A stretch of 64,000 nt of DNA, from the NCBI GenBank assembly GCA_009741485.1, contig CM019230.1, positions 3,560,619 to 3,624,618 of the forward strand, given 5' to 3'. Shown here piece after piece: positions 18,001 to 29,800 of the stretch. The notes under the pieces are model-generated. The model was not told the DNA's origin. It was given only the letters and a program-made list of their open reading frames with translations, and searched no databases. The stretch comes from Malurus cyaneus samueli (Eukaryota; Chordata; Aves; Passeriformes; Maluridae). A program made the position numbers and the translations under genes. Within the stretch, counting starts at the first letter, position 1, and each line of letters opens with the position of its first letter.

Positions 18001-21000
18001 CAAGCAAAGATGGATTTGGTAGGTCAGCTAAACTTACTTAAGAGATACTGCCTACTTGTGTATTCCATGTTGAAATTCACAGTTTTGGATTAATAATTTA
18101 TTTGACCATGGCTTAGAGAAAGTATTTGTTCATGTCCTGCACCTGTGGGGAGCTTTTCAAGTGTTTGCTGATACTCAGCTTAAATATTTCATACATTTAT
18201 GTTTTCTCTGCATTTGTAAATCTTTTATTACATTCCCCAGTCTGAAAATTAATAGTAATTTCCGGAAAGGAATAGCTGACCTTCCTATGGTATTTTTTTA
18301 TAGTTGACTTGTGCAAACTACATAAAAATAGACTTTCATGAAGAAAAACATTAATATATTCTGCTTTTCTTTTCCCTGTTGGCAAAAATGATAGCTGAGA
18401 AAGGACTATAATTTCTTCAACAATATGCTTGATATTTCAGGGGGAATTCAATTACTCTGAAGAAATTCTCAATGGGGAAATGGCTCGCATCGTCTACAGG
18501 GAGGCTTCTCAGAAAATTAAAGGTGAGTGAATATTTCTTGTACTTACTCATTAGGAGAATTGTCAGCTTTAACAATTTCTGCAGTAGGTACTGCTGATAG
18601 ACCTCACTTCCATGCACACACAAAGATCCATTTTCAAATGCACCATTTCTTCAGTAGAACCTAAATAATGCCAGAATGTCAATTAATGGTGCTGATAGTT
18701 CTGATTTCACATCTTTCCTGCAGGCCAACACATCTTCCAGTACAGCAGCTTTAGGGCTGAAGAGGCCCAGTGCGGGGTACAGTCTCAAAACGTGATTGTT
18801 TAAAAAGAAAAATGAAGGACAGCTCAGAGTTACACACCTTTTTTATTTTGCTGAACATTAGATAACAACTAATCAGCTACCACTAGTGGCAAAGAAGTAA
18901 GAATTCAGACTGATAACAAACCCTTCTAAACTAGGCAGGCTTGGTAAAAAACCAGCATTTTATTGAGAGAATTGGGTAAAATAACTGCAAACTAGTAGCA
19001 GATGTCTTTGGGAAACCTGTCAAATCATAGCATGTGGCATTTTCAAAAGTAAGTTGTGGAGATACAAGATGGACACAATTCCTGGACCTCTACTTTGTGG
19101 AGCTTTGGAGAAGATCTGTCCTGAGTGTGGAGCATTTTATGTTTGCATGGTGGAGTCAAGTGAGGGAGGAGAGGAGGTGCTGATTAAATTTGCAAGTGTG
19201 GAACCAAGCTACAGAAATGACAAGTGTGCAATTGATGTAATATGTTGAGGAATTCTTTAGCAAATACTCCACTTGATAGTTTTTTCTCCTCATGAAATGT
19301 AGGTGTTGAGTTCCAGCTGGCTGTGCTCTCTATTGCAAAGCTCTTTGATTTTACCCAAGATTTGCAAAAGGAAATTCTTGAAAGGTGAGTTGTGGCTTTG
19401 TATTGTATTTTTATTTTATTTTGGTTTGTTTTTTAAGAAACATAATTTCTCTGATTTATAGTGGATTACTGGATTTTAAGAACTAAAGTCTGTTCCTCTA
19501 GGGAAGTAGTGTTAAGGCTTATGTGAAGTCCTTTAAGAAAAACTAAAGACGAGGCAAGCATGATCTTGAAAAAGAATGATTGTATCTGACTTCAGAAAGG
19601 GTTTGAAAAAGCTAAGAAGATGTAGATAAAATACAATTGTCACTGATAATTACTGCAGTTAGTTTCTGTAAATTCATTGAGGGAACTGTGGATTTTCCTT
19701 GCATACTTCTGTGAGCTTTTTGCATCTTTTGTTTCTCCAGTTGTTCCTCTCATGAGAAGGATCTCTCTTGACAGTTGCCTGTCTGGGTCATGTTATTTCT
19801 GGAGAATAATTTTTTTTAAAAGCGAATGTTTTTTCTTCCTCTTGTGGAAAAGAAAATTATTTTTTCTCTGGTATTTACTTAGCAATAAAGTGCATTTCTA
19901 TACCGATTTAACAACCCTCTTAAACACACCTGCAGATGAAGAGTGGTGGTTGTGGGCTGTTACAAGCACGTTGTGTTTAGTTTGCAGACCAAATACGCTG
20001 ATGATCCCCTGACATGGGACTACATGGCCCGGCGGGAGCTGGAGCTGGGGTCCCTGCAGCCCACAGAAAACACCACAAAACAGAAGAAAGTATCTGAAAT
20101 GGCCCAGAGAGAGGAACGGTGCTGTGCAGTCTTTGATGAAGCTGTCAGAGCAGTCCCAACAGGTGAAATGTTCTGCCTGCATTTTAAGTTTTTTCTGGTA
20201 CCTAAGCAGTCTTGAAGAAGGTGAAGGCAGGCTCTACCATAATTAAGGGAAGGCAAGCAGTTTTTAGATGCGACATCTTGGGATCTATTTTATGTGTATT
20301 TGGGTTATTTTCTGCTGCTTAATTTTCTGCTGAGCAATGGTCTTGAGTTGCCAGTGGAGTGGATCCAGCTTCAACATCTGGCATTGTCCTTCCTCTGAAA
20401 GGAGGTTGTTGAGCAGCTGTTTGTGGAGTGGTCTCAAACTGCTGTAGCCTTTAAAGCCATAAAATAGTTTGGGTTAGAAGGGATCTTTAAAAGCCTCAGC
20501 TGAATTAAGAGCTTGATGCTCTTTTACAAAGAGTTACTGCCTGCAGCTTGGACTGGGGAGCCATGTAAAAATGTTAATGGTATAAATCTAGGGCCTCTTT
20601 TGTAATAGAACATTTTAAAACAAAGTTGGCATTAACATTTTGTGTTATTTGTATCTTTGTATTTCATAAAGACAAATATTTGTGCTTACTGTTGTGTCTT
20701 GTAAAATGTGGAAATGCCTTTGCTTCTACAGAGGACATGTGGAAATGTTACATCACTTGCTGCTTAGAGAGATACAACAGAAAAACCAACAGTGAAGAAT
20801 TAAAGCAAAAGGTAAAAGCTTATTAGGAAATCATACGAACAAATCATTCCTATTTTATTAACTTCTGTAATTCCTCAGATAAGAAGCAAAAATATTTTGA
20901 ATTTTATCAAAAATACTTACCTGTGGCCATCATTAAAAATAATTTAGTCTTCATCTAGGGGATCACTTTTACTGCCAGGCTCACACGTGGCCTGCCTGAA

Positions 21001-24000
21001 CATGATTAACCTGGGCATAAACCAGCCTTGTCAATAAACTACAGGGACCTTTTTGGATGGAAGCTAAAACTGGAAGCTTGTTAATCATGGAGTCATAGAA
21101 TGGTTTGGGTTGGAGGGAATCTTTAAAGTTCACTGAGGAGTCCTTTAAACTTGTGCTTGTTCAAAGAAAGGATGAATTAAAATTAATCCTGCAAATCACT
21201 CTGGCACGTGGGCAGTTTAATTATGCATCTCTGCTTGGGTATGACTCCGTGAATTAACTGGTTATCCTGTGCAGTTTGGTTCCCTTGCACTACACTAAAA
21301 GAACATTGCAGTGTTGTTCTTTGCTCAGATTTCCACTTTATCTTGGAACATTTGCAGGTACCCAAAGCTTTAGACACGTAATGTGCAATTAGATACACAA
21401 TCCAGTGGGCTTCTTGAAATCCTGAGATCTGGTACATATAGGAATAATGCTTGTTTTCTTTTTCCTTCTCTGTTGGTTCTAGAGGCTGGAGAGGACACTG
21501 AGTGTGTTCAGCAAAGCCCATGAGACAAGTTTGCTGCCAGAAGCTCTCTATCAGCAGTGGGTAAGAATTGATGAGGAAATAAATCCTGAGGCTTTCCTGC
21601 ATGGTTTGTATGCCTGTCCTTGCCATTTTGACACAGAGATGGACAATATGGGTTCAAAGCCCTGCTTTTTAACAAAGTTATATCTGCTGGGTTTTAGGTT
21701 CAGCTGTTGATGGACACCAACCTCTCTGAGAAGGCTGTGGAGGTGGCAGAAGCTGCTACCAGGCACTTCAGCCAGTCCGTGGAAACGTGGCAGATGAGGC
21801 TGCAGGTGCTGATCCAGCTGGAGAGGGACGATGTCACCCCGTGTTTTGAAGAAGCCATTAAACATGTGAAATCTAAGGTTTGTGCATGCTTTAGTCTTGG
21901 GCCAGAAGCCTCTGATGCTTGGTTCTTTTGGGTTTTTTGTTTTTAGAGGGCATTTAAAGTCCCTAATATTTTTAAGGTCAAAAATAAGGACTTGACATTT
22001 CACATGCAAATTGAATTCCCAAGTATTAGGGAATTGTAAATTCACTTAAAATTTGCATGTTTAAAGTCTGAATGCTTACAGGTGACATTCTGCATATTTT
22101 TCTGCTGGTAATTGTGTCTCAACTGAAAAATGGGTTTCCCTTTCTTCACTGTCCCAATACACCATTTGCCTGTGTGGTATTTCAAGCCTTGAATTAGCTG
22201 TGTGCTCTCCTACTCCTTTCCATTTCAAACCCTTGGCACAAGGAGTGAGGAAACAGGATGATGTCTGTTCCTTTCCTTCTTGTTCTTGGAAGTCACCTTT
22301 GTGCACTGCAGTGCTCAGTGATGCAGAACTTATTTCTCCTCCTTGGCAACACAGCTGTCCAGCTAAGGATAATTTGTCCTGTAAGTGAGAAGTTAAATGA
22401 GAAGTGATTTCAGTATTCAGTTCAAAGCTGTCTTTGCAAGAGCTGTGTCCAAAGGGTATTTTTTAAGGCAGGTAATACAGAACCTGATGGCTGTGCTGCT
22501 TTCTGTAAATCAGTCACTGTATTTCAACCATTTGATGTGTTTGCTGACCTTGCAGGGCACTTTGCCATTGTGGACCCTCTGGGTGGAATGGAGTGAGGGC
22601 ACAAACAGCAAGGAAGACACAGAAGCTCTCTACCAGGTACTTGGCTAATCAAAATCTGCTTTTATTTCTGTGTAAATAAAATGGAACAATGTGTGTTCAT
22701 GGAACATGCAACAAATGCTTTACACTGCAATTCCTTTGTGGAGGTGTTGATATCAACGAATTTTAAGCAAAACTTAAAAACTTAAAATTGTGTCAAAACC
22801 AGTTGGACATAGACTTACAGGCACAAATGTCATTCCCAGTACTTCTAAGGCATATGGATATTTGTAAGCACAAATGATGGACTCCTACTTTGTGGTCTAG
22901 CATTTTTGCTGTGTTTTCAGATAGCTATCTGAACATGGAAAAGAGAATTTTCTCATCTGTGAAAATACCAGTCTTGTTACAGAAAACTCAAGATCAGAAT
23001 GGGGACTTCAATCTCGCTATGAATTTCCTCAACAGCATAGGGCAAAACATTTCCTGTTTGCCTGGCATGTTGTGTTGTGTTTTTTTCCTCCCATTTACAA
23101 CATAAAACACATATTTCAGGTAGAAGGTTGAATTTGTAGAGCATTGTGAAACCCTCTACATGGAGGATTTTATGGAAATGCCAGTTCCAGCTATATGGTA
23201 TATCATAGGAGAAAAGTATTTTAGACCTAGGAGATCTTTTTGTCAAATACTTGACTGGGGAGAAGCATTTATTGGACCATTTAATTGTAGGTTATGTGAT
23301 GGGTTCATTTTTTGTTTGTTTTGGATTTTTTTCCCTTTTAAACTTGCAGAGATCCTTACATGCCACAACTCCTGCTGAATCTGTGACTATGAAAGAAATG
23401 TATCTTGACTGGACTTACAGAAACGGTGGTTACAAGAAAGTTAAAAAACTCTTTACCAGGTAACAAAACCTTCAAACCTGATTGTTCTAGGGTATGTATT
23501 AAAAATCCTGAAATTTAAAATTACCTATTTTATTTCAGCCTGTGTGAAAATCGTCCATTTTCACTGGACTTCTTCAGGAAAATGATCCAAATAGAAAAGG
23601 AGCAAGTAAGTTGTTGACTATCCAATTAGTGCCTTGTATTTGTAAAGTACAGTTCTAACTCGGGATTTAAATAGGAAGGAAACAGAGTAGTGGTGTTAGT
23701 CTGATCAGTTCATGTTTGTCCTCTGCAGTTGATTCACAGGATGTGATACAAACCCAAGTTCCATGGTAACTAATCTTCAGCAGTGTGTGCATGTAATTGC
23801 CATGACTCTCTTCCTTTGTCAGAATCTAATCACGCTGCAGATTCACTTCTGTACAAAATAAATGGCCTTTTAATACCTTCCTTTGTTAGGAATCCTGCAA
23901 AATGCTTCATCTGAGAGAATACTATGAACGTGCCTTGAGGGAGTTTGGTTCAACAAATACTGGTAAGGGGATTCCAGTAATTTTTTTATTCATTCATTCA

Positions 24001-24653
24001 GTGCTGCCTCTTTTATTTCCATCCATTTCAAAAGGTAGCTGTTTGTTCTGCCCTTGTGCTTGCTGTCATGCAGAGTGGAGCTTATTTCTTCTGTGCCATT
24101 AAGTGCAGGACACTGCAGGGACCCTCCCCTGTCAGCCCAGGGTCATTGGCAGTGGAATGGCTTCAGCACAACTGGGAGCAAATCAGGTTCTGACACTGGC
24201 TGGCCTAAGAGATGTGTGTCACTTTTAATTTGGATTTATGAACAGTATGGAGCTATATATTTATAATCCAGATTTCTGAAATATTCCTTTCAAGAAAGTA
24301 CAATTACTGTTGCATTATTTCTGAAGACATCACTGTTCCAGCTGGGAACAGAACCCAAGGTTTTGCTCCTCACGGTGCAGGAGATTTCACAAAGTAAACC
24401 TTGCTGCATTAACAAGAGAATTTCTAGTTAGGCTTGTATGTTTGTTAAGTAATACCTGTCAAAATCTAACCAGAACTTCCATTTTTATTTTAAAGACCTC
24501 TGGCTGGATTATATCAAGGAGGAGCTAAATCATCCCCAAGGCAAACCAGAAAACTGTGGGAGCATTCACTGGCGAGCTATGAAGATGTTGCAGGGAGACC
24601 TGGTGGAAGATTTTATTTCTAAATACACTTTATTGCAAACTGGACATTTATGA
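14800..24653 (+). CDS. UTP6: UTP6, small-subunit processome component (complete)
   Basis: UTP6 is a nucleolar protein of the U3 snoRNP-containing small-subunit processome, needed for early 18S rRNA processing. The spliced product is 597 residues, the same length as I recall for the human protein. It starts MAERIEQRLEDRIPELEQLE and ends KYTLLQTGHL. The N-terminal region carries the conserved DFINYIQYEVNLLEL and RIGYSFKKDEIEHSI segments. HAT (half-a-TPR) repeat helices follow, seen in LWIMAAKWEMETRLSSESAR, RHLFLRALRFHPECPKLY, DPLTWDYMARRELE and EYYERALREFG. The ATG at 14800 has a good context (GCCATGG) and matches the family start. The frame holds through all 19 exons without a stop, so the gene is intact. 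Middle and C-terminal HAT segments are the most divergent. COPRS follows on the same strand about 2.3 kb downstream. Confidence 0.97.
15421..15545 (+). repeat. CR1 fragment in UTP6 intron 2
   Basis: CR1-like sequence of another subfamily: GGGCACTAAACAGGCTCCCC, then a GGTCACAGCCTGGAGCCTGA block and TTTGGACAATGCTCTAAAGC, ending near GTGCAGGGCTAGG. It is truncated at both ends and lies in the sense direction of UTP6. Confidence 0.8.
20450..20500 (-). repeat. CR1 3' end scrap in UTP6 intron 11
   Basis: The stretch AATAGTTTGGGTTAGAAGGG followed by ATCTTTAAAAG matches the reverse complement of the CR1 3' end, which reads AGAATGGTTTGGGTTGGAAG in typical copies. It is short and diverged. Confidence 0.6.
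21086..21140 (-). repeat. CR1 3' end scrap in UTP6 intron 12
   Basis: TCATAGAATGGTTTGGGTTG followed by GAGGGAATCTTTAAAG is the reverse complement of a CR1 3' terminus. Only about 55 bases remain. Confidence 0.75.
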
Positions 24654-24760
24654 AAAACTATACATAATTAGAACATGACTCTGCATTTTTTAACTTCTTT
24701 GTACAAAGGTAAATATGTTCCTGGATTTTATTAAAATTTACCTTCTTCACATTTTATGTG
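24654..24760 (+). terminator. UTP6: UTP6 3'UTR and probable poly(A) site
   Basis: The UTP6 stop codon is followed by a short AT-rich 3'UTR. An ATTAAA polyadenylation hexamer is at 24730-24735. If it is used, the 3'UTR is only about 100 bases long. No AATAAA is closer. Confidence 0.55.
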
Positions 24761-26150
24761 ACAAAAAAAAATCATCTCTGTTGCAGTCATTTCTAGTGTG
24801 GATTCTGCCAGGGGCAGGTTCAAGCACAGTCAGAGAAAACAAACCTCTGAGGGTGTTTCCATAAAGGCTTCTGAGAGCAAACTCTCCATGTGGCTTAAAC
24901 ATTCAGTTAGATCCAGTGCAACATGAAGGGTGTTTTTACACTCTACACTCTTGAAAGCTAATATTACAGCACCTGAATGTAAAAAAACCAAACTAAACCC
25001 CATGGAAACTACACCTGTGGGTGATCTTTTTATCTTAGGAAGTTAAATAATGAAAAGTGGGACAGTTTTCATTAGGCAATCAGAAATTAGTAAAAATACA
25101 GAATTTGTTGTTTCCTGGCCTTGCAATCATCCATAATCCTCAGAACAAAAAAAGAAACAGCCTCTGCAGCCCCCTTGCATTGGTGTTTGCATCCTGAGAG
25201 CGGGGAAAGGTAGAGGGAAGCTGAGATCTGTTAGCAATATCCCTGAGGGGGGAGCAGAAAGTTCTGATCCACACTTAACTTCCTGTCCACCATGCCTAAA
25301 AAGCGGGTAATGTTTAGACTGCTGTCCTTGGCTGTTCACAGAGCCACAAACCTGAGCAATCAACATAAATGCCATCCCTGGACCAACAGAAATACAGGGA
25401 AGATACAGGAATATGCAGCAAATGTTCTTTTGTGCCATTTCCCAGTAATTGCAGGGTGACATAATAACAAACTGGGCAATGTTTCTTGATTTTGCACTCA
25501 GAAACTGCTGCTCCTCTCAAGCAATCAATTCCAGTAACTTAACTAGCAGGAAACAAAGTTTGGAGCAGCAGCATGGCAAGATTGTTCCTGTGATCAGATC
25601 TGAAGTACATCTTGCTTTTTCTGTTTCCCAAGCTTTTAACCAGGCCATCTTCTATATCCCTACTAGTTCTCTGACACTGAGATTTCCTTACTGGTTATCA
25701 CTTACACCCTCCTTCCCTGCTGTTAGCCCCTCCCCTGAATCACTTCTTCCATTGCACAACTAAAAGCTTTTAAGTGCGAAGTTTGGAATTTTTAAAGTCC
25801 AACAAAGCTGGTAACTCCACCATTTCAGAAAGTGGGCCCTTTTTCTTTAGCTGTTCTGATTCCTCGCAGAATTTTGCCGTTCTCTCGAGGAATACACATT
25901 TCCTGAGAGCACATAGGCTCGACACCTACCACAGCCAAGGTGCTTCCTGTCTCCTCATGCTCTGAGCATGCTACTACCACGAGGCCGGAAGGAAATTAAC
26001 TTTTGTCGAGGGGAAAGCTCCACCCAGCCTTGAGAGGTATTGATACTTTACAACTTCACGAGTGAAAATGTGCTTTGTCAGCGCTCTTACGCCTGCATTT
26101 CTCCAGGGTGCAGTCTGCACCGCATGGCAGTGTTGGCTCATGATGTCGGA
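24760..26150. other. Spacer between UTP6 and COPRS
   Basis: About 1.4 kb with no supported gene. Open frames around 25127-25763 are short and show no recognisable domain. CpG content rises after 25850, where a CCGGAAGG ETS-type motif (about 25984) precedes the COPRS island. Confidence 0.6.
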
Positions 26151-26740
26151 GGTCTTTCCCGCCGAATGGGTGCGGTGATTCCGGAGCTGTGCACGGTGGG
26201 CGCTGTGGGCGGGCGCGTTGCGGGCACGGAGCCTGGAGCGGGAGGGAGTCCCCAGTCCTTACCAGCCCCTCACCCCGGTGTCACACCCAGTCCCTGGGCA
26301 CAGCCCGGCCCGCCCGGCTGACGCTGCCCGGGCTGTCGGTGGTGCCCTCAGGCCAGGCCCGCGCTCGGCTCCGGAGGTTCGGGGGTCCCGGGGAGCGGCG
26401 GGGCCGCCGTGAGGGCTCGTCCGTAGTCCGCGCCCTGCCCTCGGTCACCGACCGCGGCCGCCGCCGGTTCCTTCTTGTTCCAGTGGAAGCGTGAGGAGAA
26501 TTCGCCTTCCCTCTCCCTGTGCGCCCCTCAGAGCAGCTGAGGGTTTCCTTCTGCTCTCCGTCCATCTTGGTGCAGCCCCTCAGGGCACCTGGAGGGTCCG
26601 GCTCGCTCCTTTCTCCTCGGCTTGTGGGCTCCCACAGAGCGGTTGATTCAGCTTTAGTACCTTTTCCACTCCTTTTGTGTTCATTACCCCTCCGCTTTCT
26701 CAGAGGGGCACATTTGGGCCGGGTTTGTGGGGGGTGAGTG
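26150..26740 (+). promoter_or_regulatory. COPRS: COPRS CpG-island promoter and probable 5' non-coding exon
   Basis: A CpG island lies upstream of COPRS. A perfect E2F-type site TTTCCCGCC is at 26155-26163. A plausible donor GGGGGTGAGTGA at about 26734 would end a 5' exon. I could not assign coding sequence to it, because no ATG frame here splices in phase into the next exon with family similarity. The exact transcription start is not visible. Confidence 0.6.
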
Positions 26741-26966
26741 AAGAGCTGAGCTATTTCTGTGTTGGATAATGCCAGGGGTGACCGATGGCAGCACCAGATT
26801 TGGCCATCCCTCTGTATATTTGCCTTCTCAAGTGGAAAGCCTGTTTGTTTCTAAACCTGTAATTCATCAAGGGAACAAAAGGAGGCGCTCGGGAGCACTC
26901 AAATATGGTAGAGGTTTCGTGAGCAATGACACGTGTTACTAATTCTTTAAAATTGCCTCGCAGGTG

Positions 26967-28634
26967 ATGGCTGTTGCCAATAAGGCCGCAAACTCTGAGG
27001 GGAAAGAGCTTATAAATGAGGAAGAAGCTATGATCTGGCAGCCCACAGAAGGTAGGACAAAACAAAGCAGACGGTGAATAGTGAAACTTGTGCTTTACTT
27101 GGGAACTATACTTAAAACCTTTTGGTGCTATACGGGAAATGCCTCTTTAATAATGTAGTTTATTGGTGTATGCCTAGGTGTACTTGAATTTTTTTAAACC
27201 GGAACCATACCTTTTTTTGTTATTTTATTTTTTTTTTAATACCTATGGGTGAATGTGGTGAAACAAGATTGCTGGGTTCTTTGCCCTAGTTTAAAGAGTG
27301 ATTTTCCAACACCAGTCTGTGAAAAATCCTGATTTGGGCTGGTGTTATGGTTCCCTCATCCCCAGCATGTAAAATGTGAAGCTGCTCTGTAGTGATATTA
27401 CATATATAGGAAACGGCATATATTTTAATACGATTAATCATCACAAAGTACATTTGTGTACCTCTCTGAATTAGTGTTTGCTCAGCATTTAATGGTTCTG
27501 GTTTAATTTCTGAGTGTATCTGTTGGTGCTTTCTGTTGGGTTTAGAATGCACACCGAAGAGTGTTCCCAATGTTCCTGATGGCAAGTCTGAAGCACATGA
27601 ATCTGCCTCTACCTCTCCCAATGAAGGGGATGTCAGTGACTCTCCTGATGATGAGTGGTGCAATACATACGGTGTCATGGATTTGTGGGATGAAGTCTCT
27701 GAGTCTCCAGGGCAGCAAGATGCTTCTGGGTATGAGGCGGAGGACTGGGATAAAGAATTGGAGGAGTCTACACGTAGTCCTTATGGTGAGTACACGTTTA
27801 CATGTGTTTCATTTGAATTTTGGATAGTAGATGGCTGGCCTTTTGCAGGAGAATGTGTTTAAATAACTCCATGTTCTATTTTGGGAAGCAATGTGTTGTG
27901 TTGACCTCATGGGTATGTGAACAATTTTTTTGTCAAATACAGAATCCAAGGGTGGTGGTTGGAGTTAAGATGAAACTCTTGCTTGAGCAATACAATTCTT
28001 AGGGATTGGCATGGTAAAGAGGAGAATTCTGTTTATATTGAGTTTTTCTGGTGAAGCAAGTTCCCAGTGGTGTATCTTTGTTATTCTGAAGCAAAAGAGG
28101 AAGGTACATGGAGTGCAGGAATGTAACTTTTTTGTGTAAAAATTCTTCAAGAAAATTCAAGATTGTTCACTGTAGTCCCTCTCTAGAGCATGGAATTCTT
28201 GGAATTGATAATTAGTCTCTGAGTATGGTTTGTTGCTTTTACTGTAGTTTTTTTGGGTGTTTTTTTTTTTTTGTTTGTTTGACGTTGTTTGGGCTCTTTG
28301 AAGCTTGATCCTCCTAAATGGTAGTGCACATGATCAGTCCCATGGACAAAAGTAGTCTCCATAATAATGTGCTACATAAAGACTTCCATAATAAACTTCT
28401 ACACTATACCACTACTTTTCTAAGTATCTCCCACGGTTTAAACCTTTTATTTTATCTTCTTTAGATGCTGATGATTTCTGCTGTGGAAGCTTTGAGGAAA
28501 ATAATCTTTTGGGCTCATATGTGTGGGAAGAGGATTGGTTTTACAACCCAATGTGTCGCCACACACCTTGTGTTGTTTTTCCACCACGAGTTAGAACAGT
28601 TGAGAAGGGCCAGTTTGATGATGCTGATGACTGA
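26967..28634 (+). CDS. COPRS: COPRS, PRMT5-binding histone H4 adaptor
   Basis: COPRS (coordinator of PRMT5 and differentiation stimulator) binds PRMT5 and the histone H4 tail and directs arginine methylation toward H4R3 in the nucleus. Coding exons are 26967-27051, 27546-27785 and 28465-28634, giving 164 residues. The centre is acidic and Ser-rich (PDDEWCNTYGVMDLWDEVSE, AEDWDKELEESTRSPYDADD) and the end reads EKGQFDDADD. The human protein has matching EDWDSELKADQGNPYDADD and ETGQFDDAED, so the assignment is firm despite low identity elsewhere. The ATG at 26967 lies three bases into the exon after a GCAG acceptor, with G at -3 and +4. The long N-terminal Ala/Pro region of human COPRS is not seen. 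Phases agree across both introns. Confidence 0.9.
28260..28272. repeat. COPRS: Poly-T tract in COPRS intron
   Basis: A run of 13 T followed by GTTTGTTTG, within the last COPRS intron. It is simple sequence and not near a splice site. Confidence 0.8.
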
Positions 28635-29800
28635 GGTTGATCCTGGTCAGAAATAAGTTTGGCTTCTGAGTTGGATTATGTTCTTCACTGATTGAGCTGT
28701 GTCAAGTCCTGTGGCTTTTTTGCAGAGTTGGGCCTGAGGCCAGAAATGCAACACCATCTGCGAAGTTTTGCTTAGACTGTTTCTGAGCTGTTCATAAACT
28801 GATCACCCTTGCCCTGGAGACAAGAGTGCAGGTGCTGGGTGTAAGGAGTCAGTGCATTTCTGGAGCTTTTGTTTGTATTGTATAAATCTATGTTACTAAT
28901 TGATTGAGAAGTATTTAATTTCTGAACTTCAGTTTGTTTGCCAGGCTTTGTCAGTTTTGACATGCTGATCCCTGTGTTTGTGTGTAACTTGTAGTTTTTT
29001 TCCTTTTCATTTGATGCTGTCAGATTAGTCTGGATAGCTTTAATAACTCTTTCTTGAAGCTTCTCTGTTGTATTTCCATGTAGTTATAATGTCTGTTTGT
29101 GATTCTGATACTGCTATTTAACAAAATTAGCTGTGGCAAGTACAGAACGAGTTGTTTTGTGTTTATTTTTACATGTTTCAGTATAAAGGAATTACAAATA
29201 CGTAACATACATTTTGTAAATATGTGTTGATATATAGTGGGGCCTGCTCCATCCAGGCTTAAGGCTGCCTCCCAACAAAGATTTCTCCACATCAGACCAA
29301 TTTGTATGTGGGCATATTACCCTGCAGTCCCACAGTTGTCTTTATTACATTCTCATGCAACATCAGATGTGTAATGACAAAGAAAATATCTCTGCTTACA
29401 TGTATTGCAGTAGATAATCTGTGTCCTGCAGACAGTAGTGAATTAAGGCTCTTGATACTGCTCTGCTGTTTATGTGGTGGCAAATGAGGAGATGGGAGCC
29501 CAAAATACCTGCCCAGAGTCCCTAAGAGAATAGCTGGAACTAGAATCATATCCTTCTCACCATTGCTCTGAAGTTAAAGGAAATTTTCCTCAAATGAAGT
29601 ATATAAGTAGATTGAGTGGCTGGTCACCTGAGTAACGATAGTCTTCAAAATGCTCATGTTTCATTAATAATTTTTATCTGAAAAAATTTTAATGGCTTTA
29701 GACACTGACTGAACTGGAGCACAGTACAAGGGGGTGATTTTTGTTTTTTTTTTTTTTTCTTCAGTCATCCAGTGTATGAGACCAAAATAATTCATGCACT
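28635..29800 (+). other. COPRS: COPRS 3'UTR and downstream flank
   Basis: Sequence after the COPRS stop is AT-rich and non-coding. I did not see a convincing AATAAA or ATTAAA that fixes the transcript end. A run of 15 T at 29744-29758 lies near the right edge. Confidence 0.5.
29744..29758. repeat. Poly-T tract
   Basis: A run of 15 T downstream of COPRS. No flanking target-site duplication or retroposed body was noticed. Confidence 0.8.

Larger units (their letters stand above)
14800..24653 (+). other. UTP6: UTP6 exon map
   Basis: The coding exons I placed are: 14800-14891, 14982-15066, 15694-15735, 15819-15911, 16056-16103, 16899-16962, 17380-17498, 17941-18018, 18441-18522, 19303-19384, 19981-20162, 20732-20811, 21483-21560, 21698-21877, 22556-22636, 23350-23459, 23539-23605, 23890-23962 and 24496-24653. 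They total 1794 bases, that is 598 codons with the stop. All junctions are GT-AG and phases agree throughout. The introns hold only short chance open frames and CR1 scraps. I saw no snoRNA with convincing C/D or H/ACA boxes in them. Confidence 0.92.
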
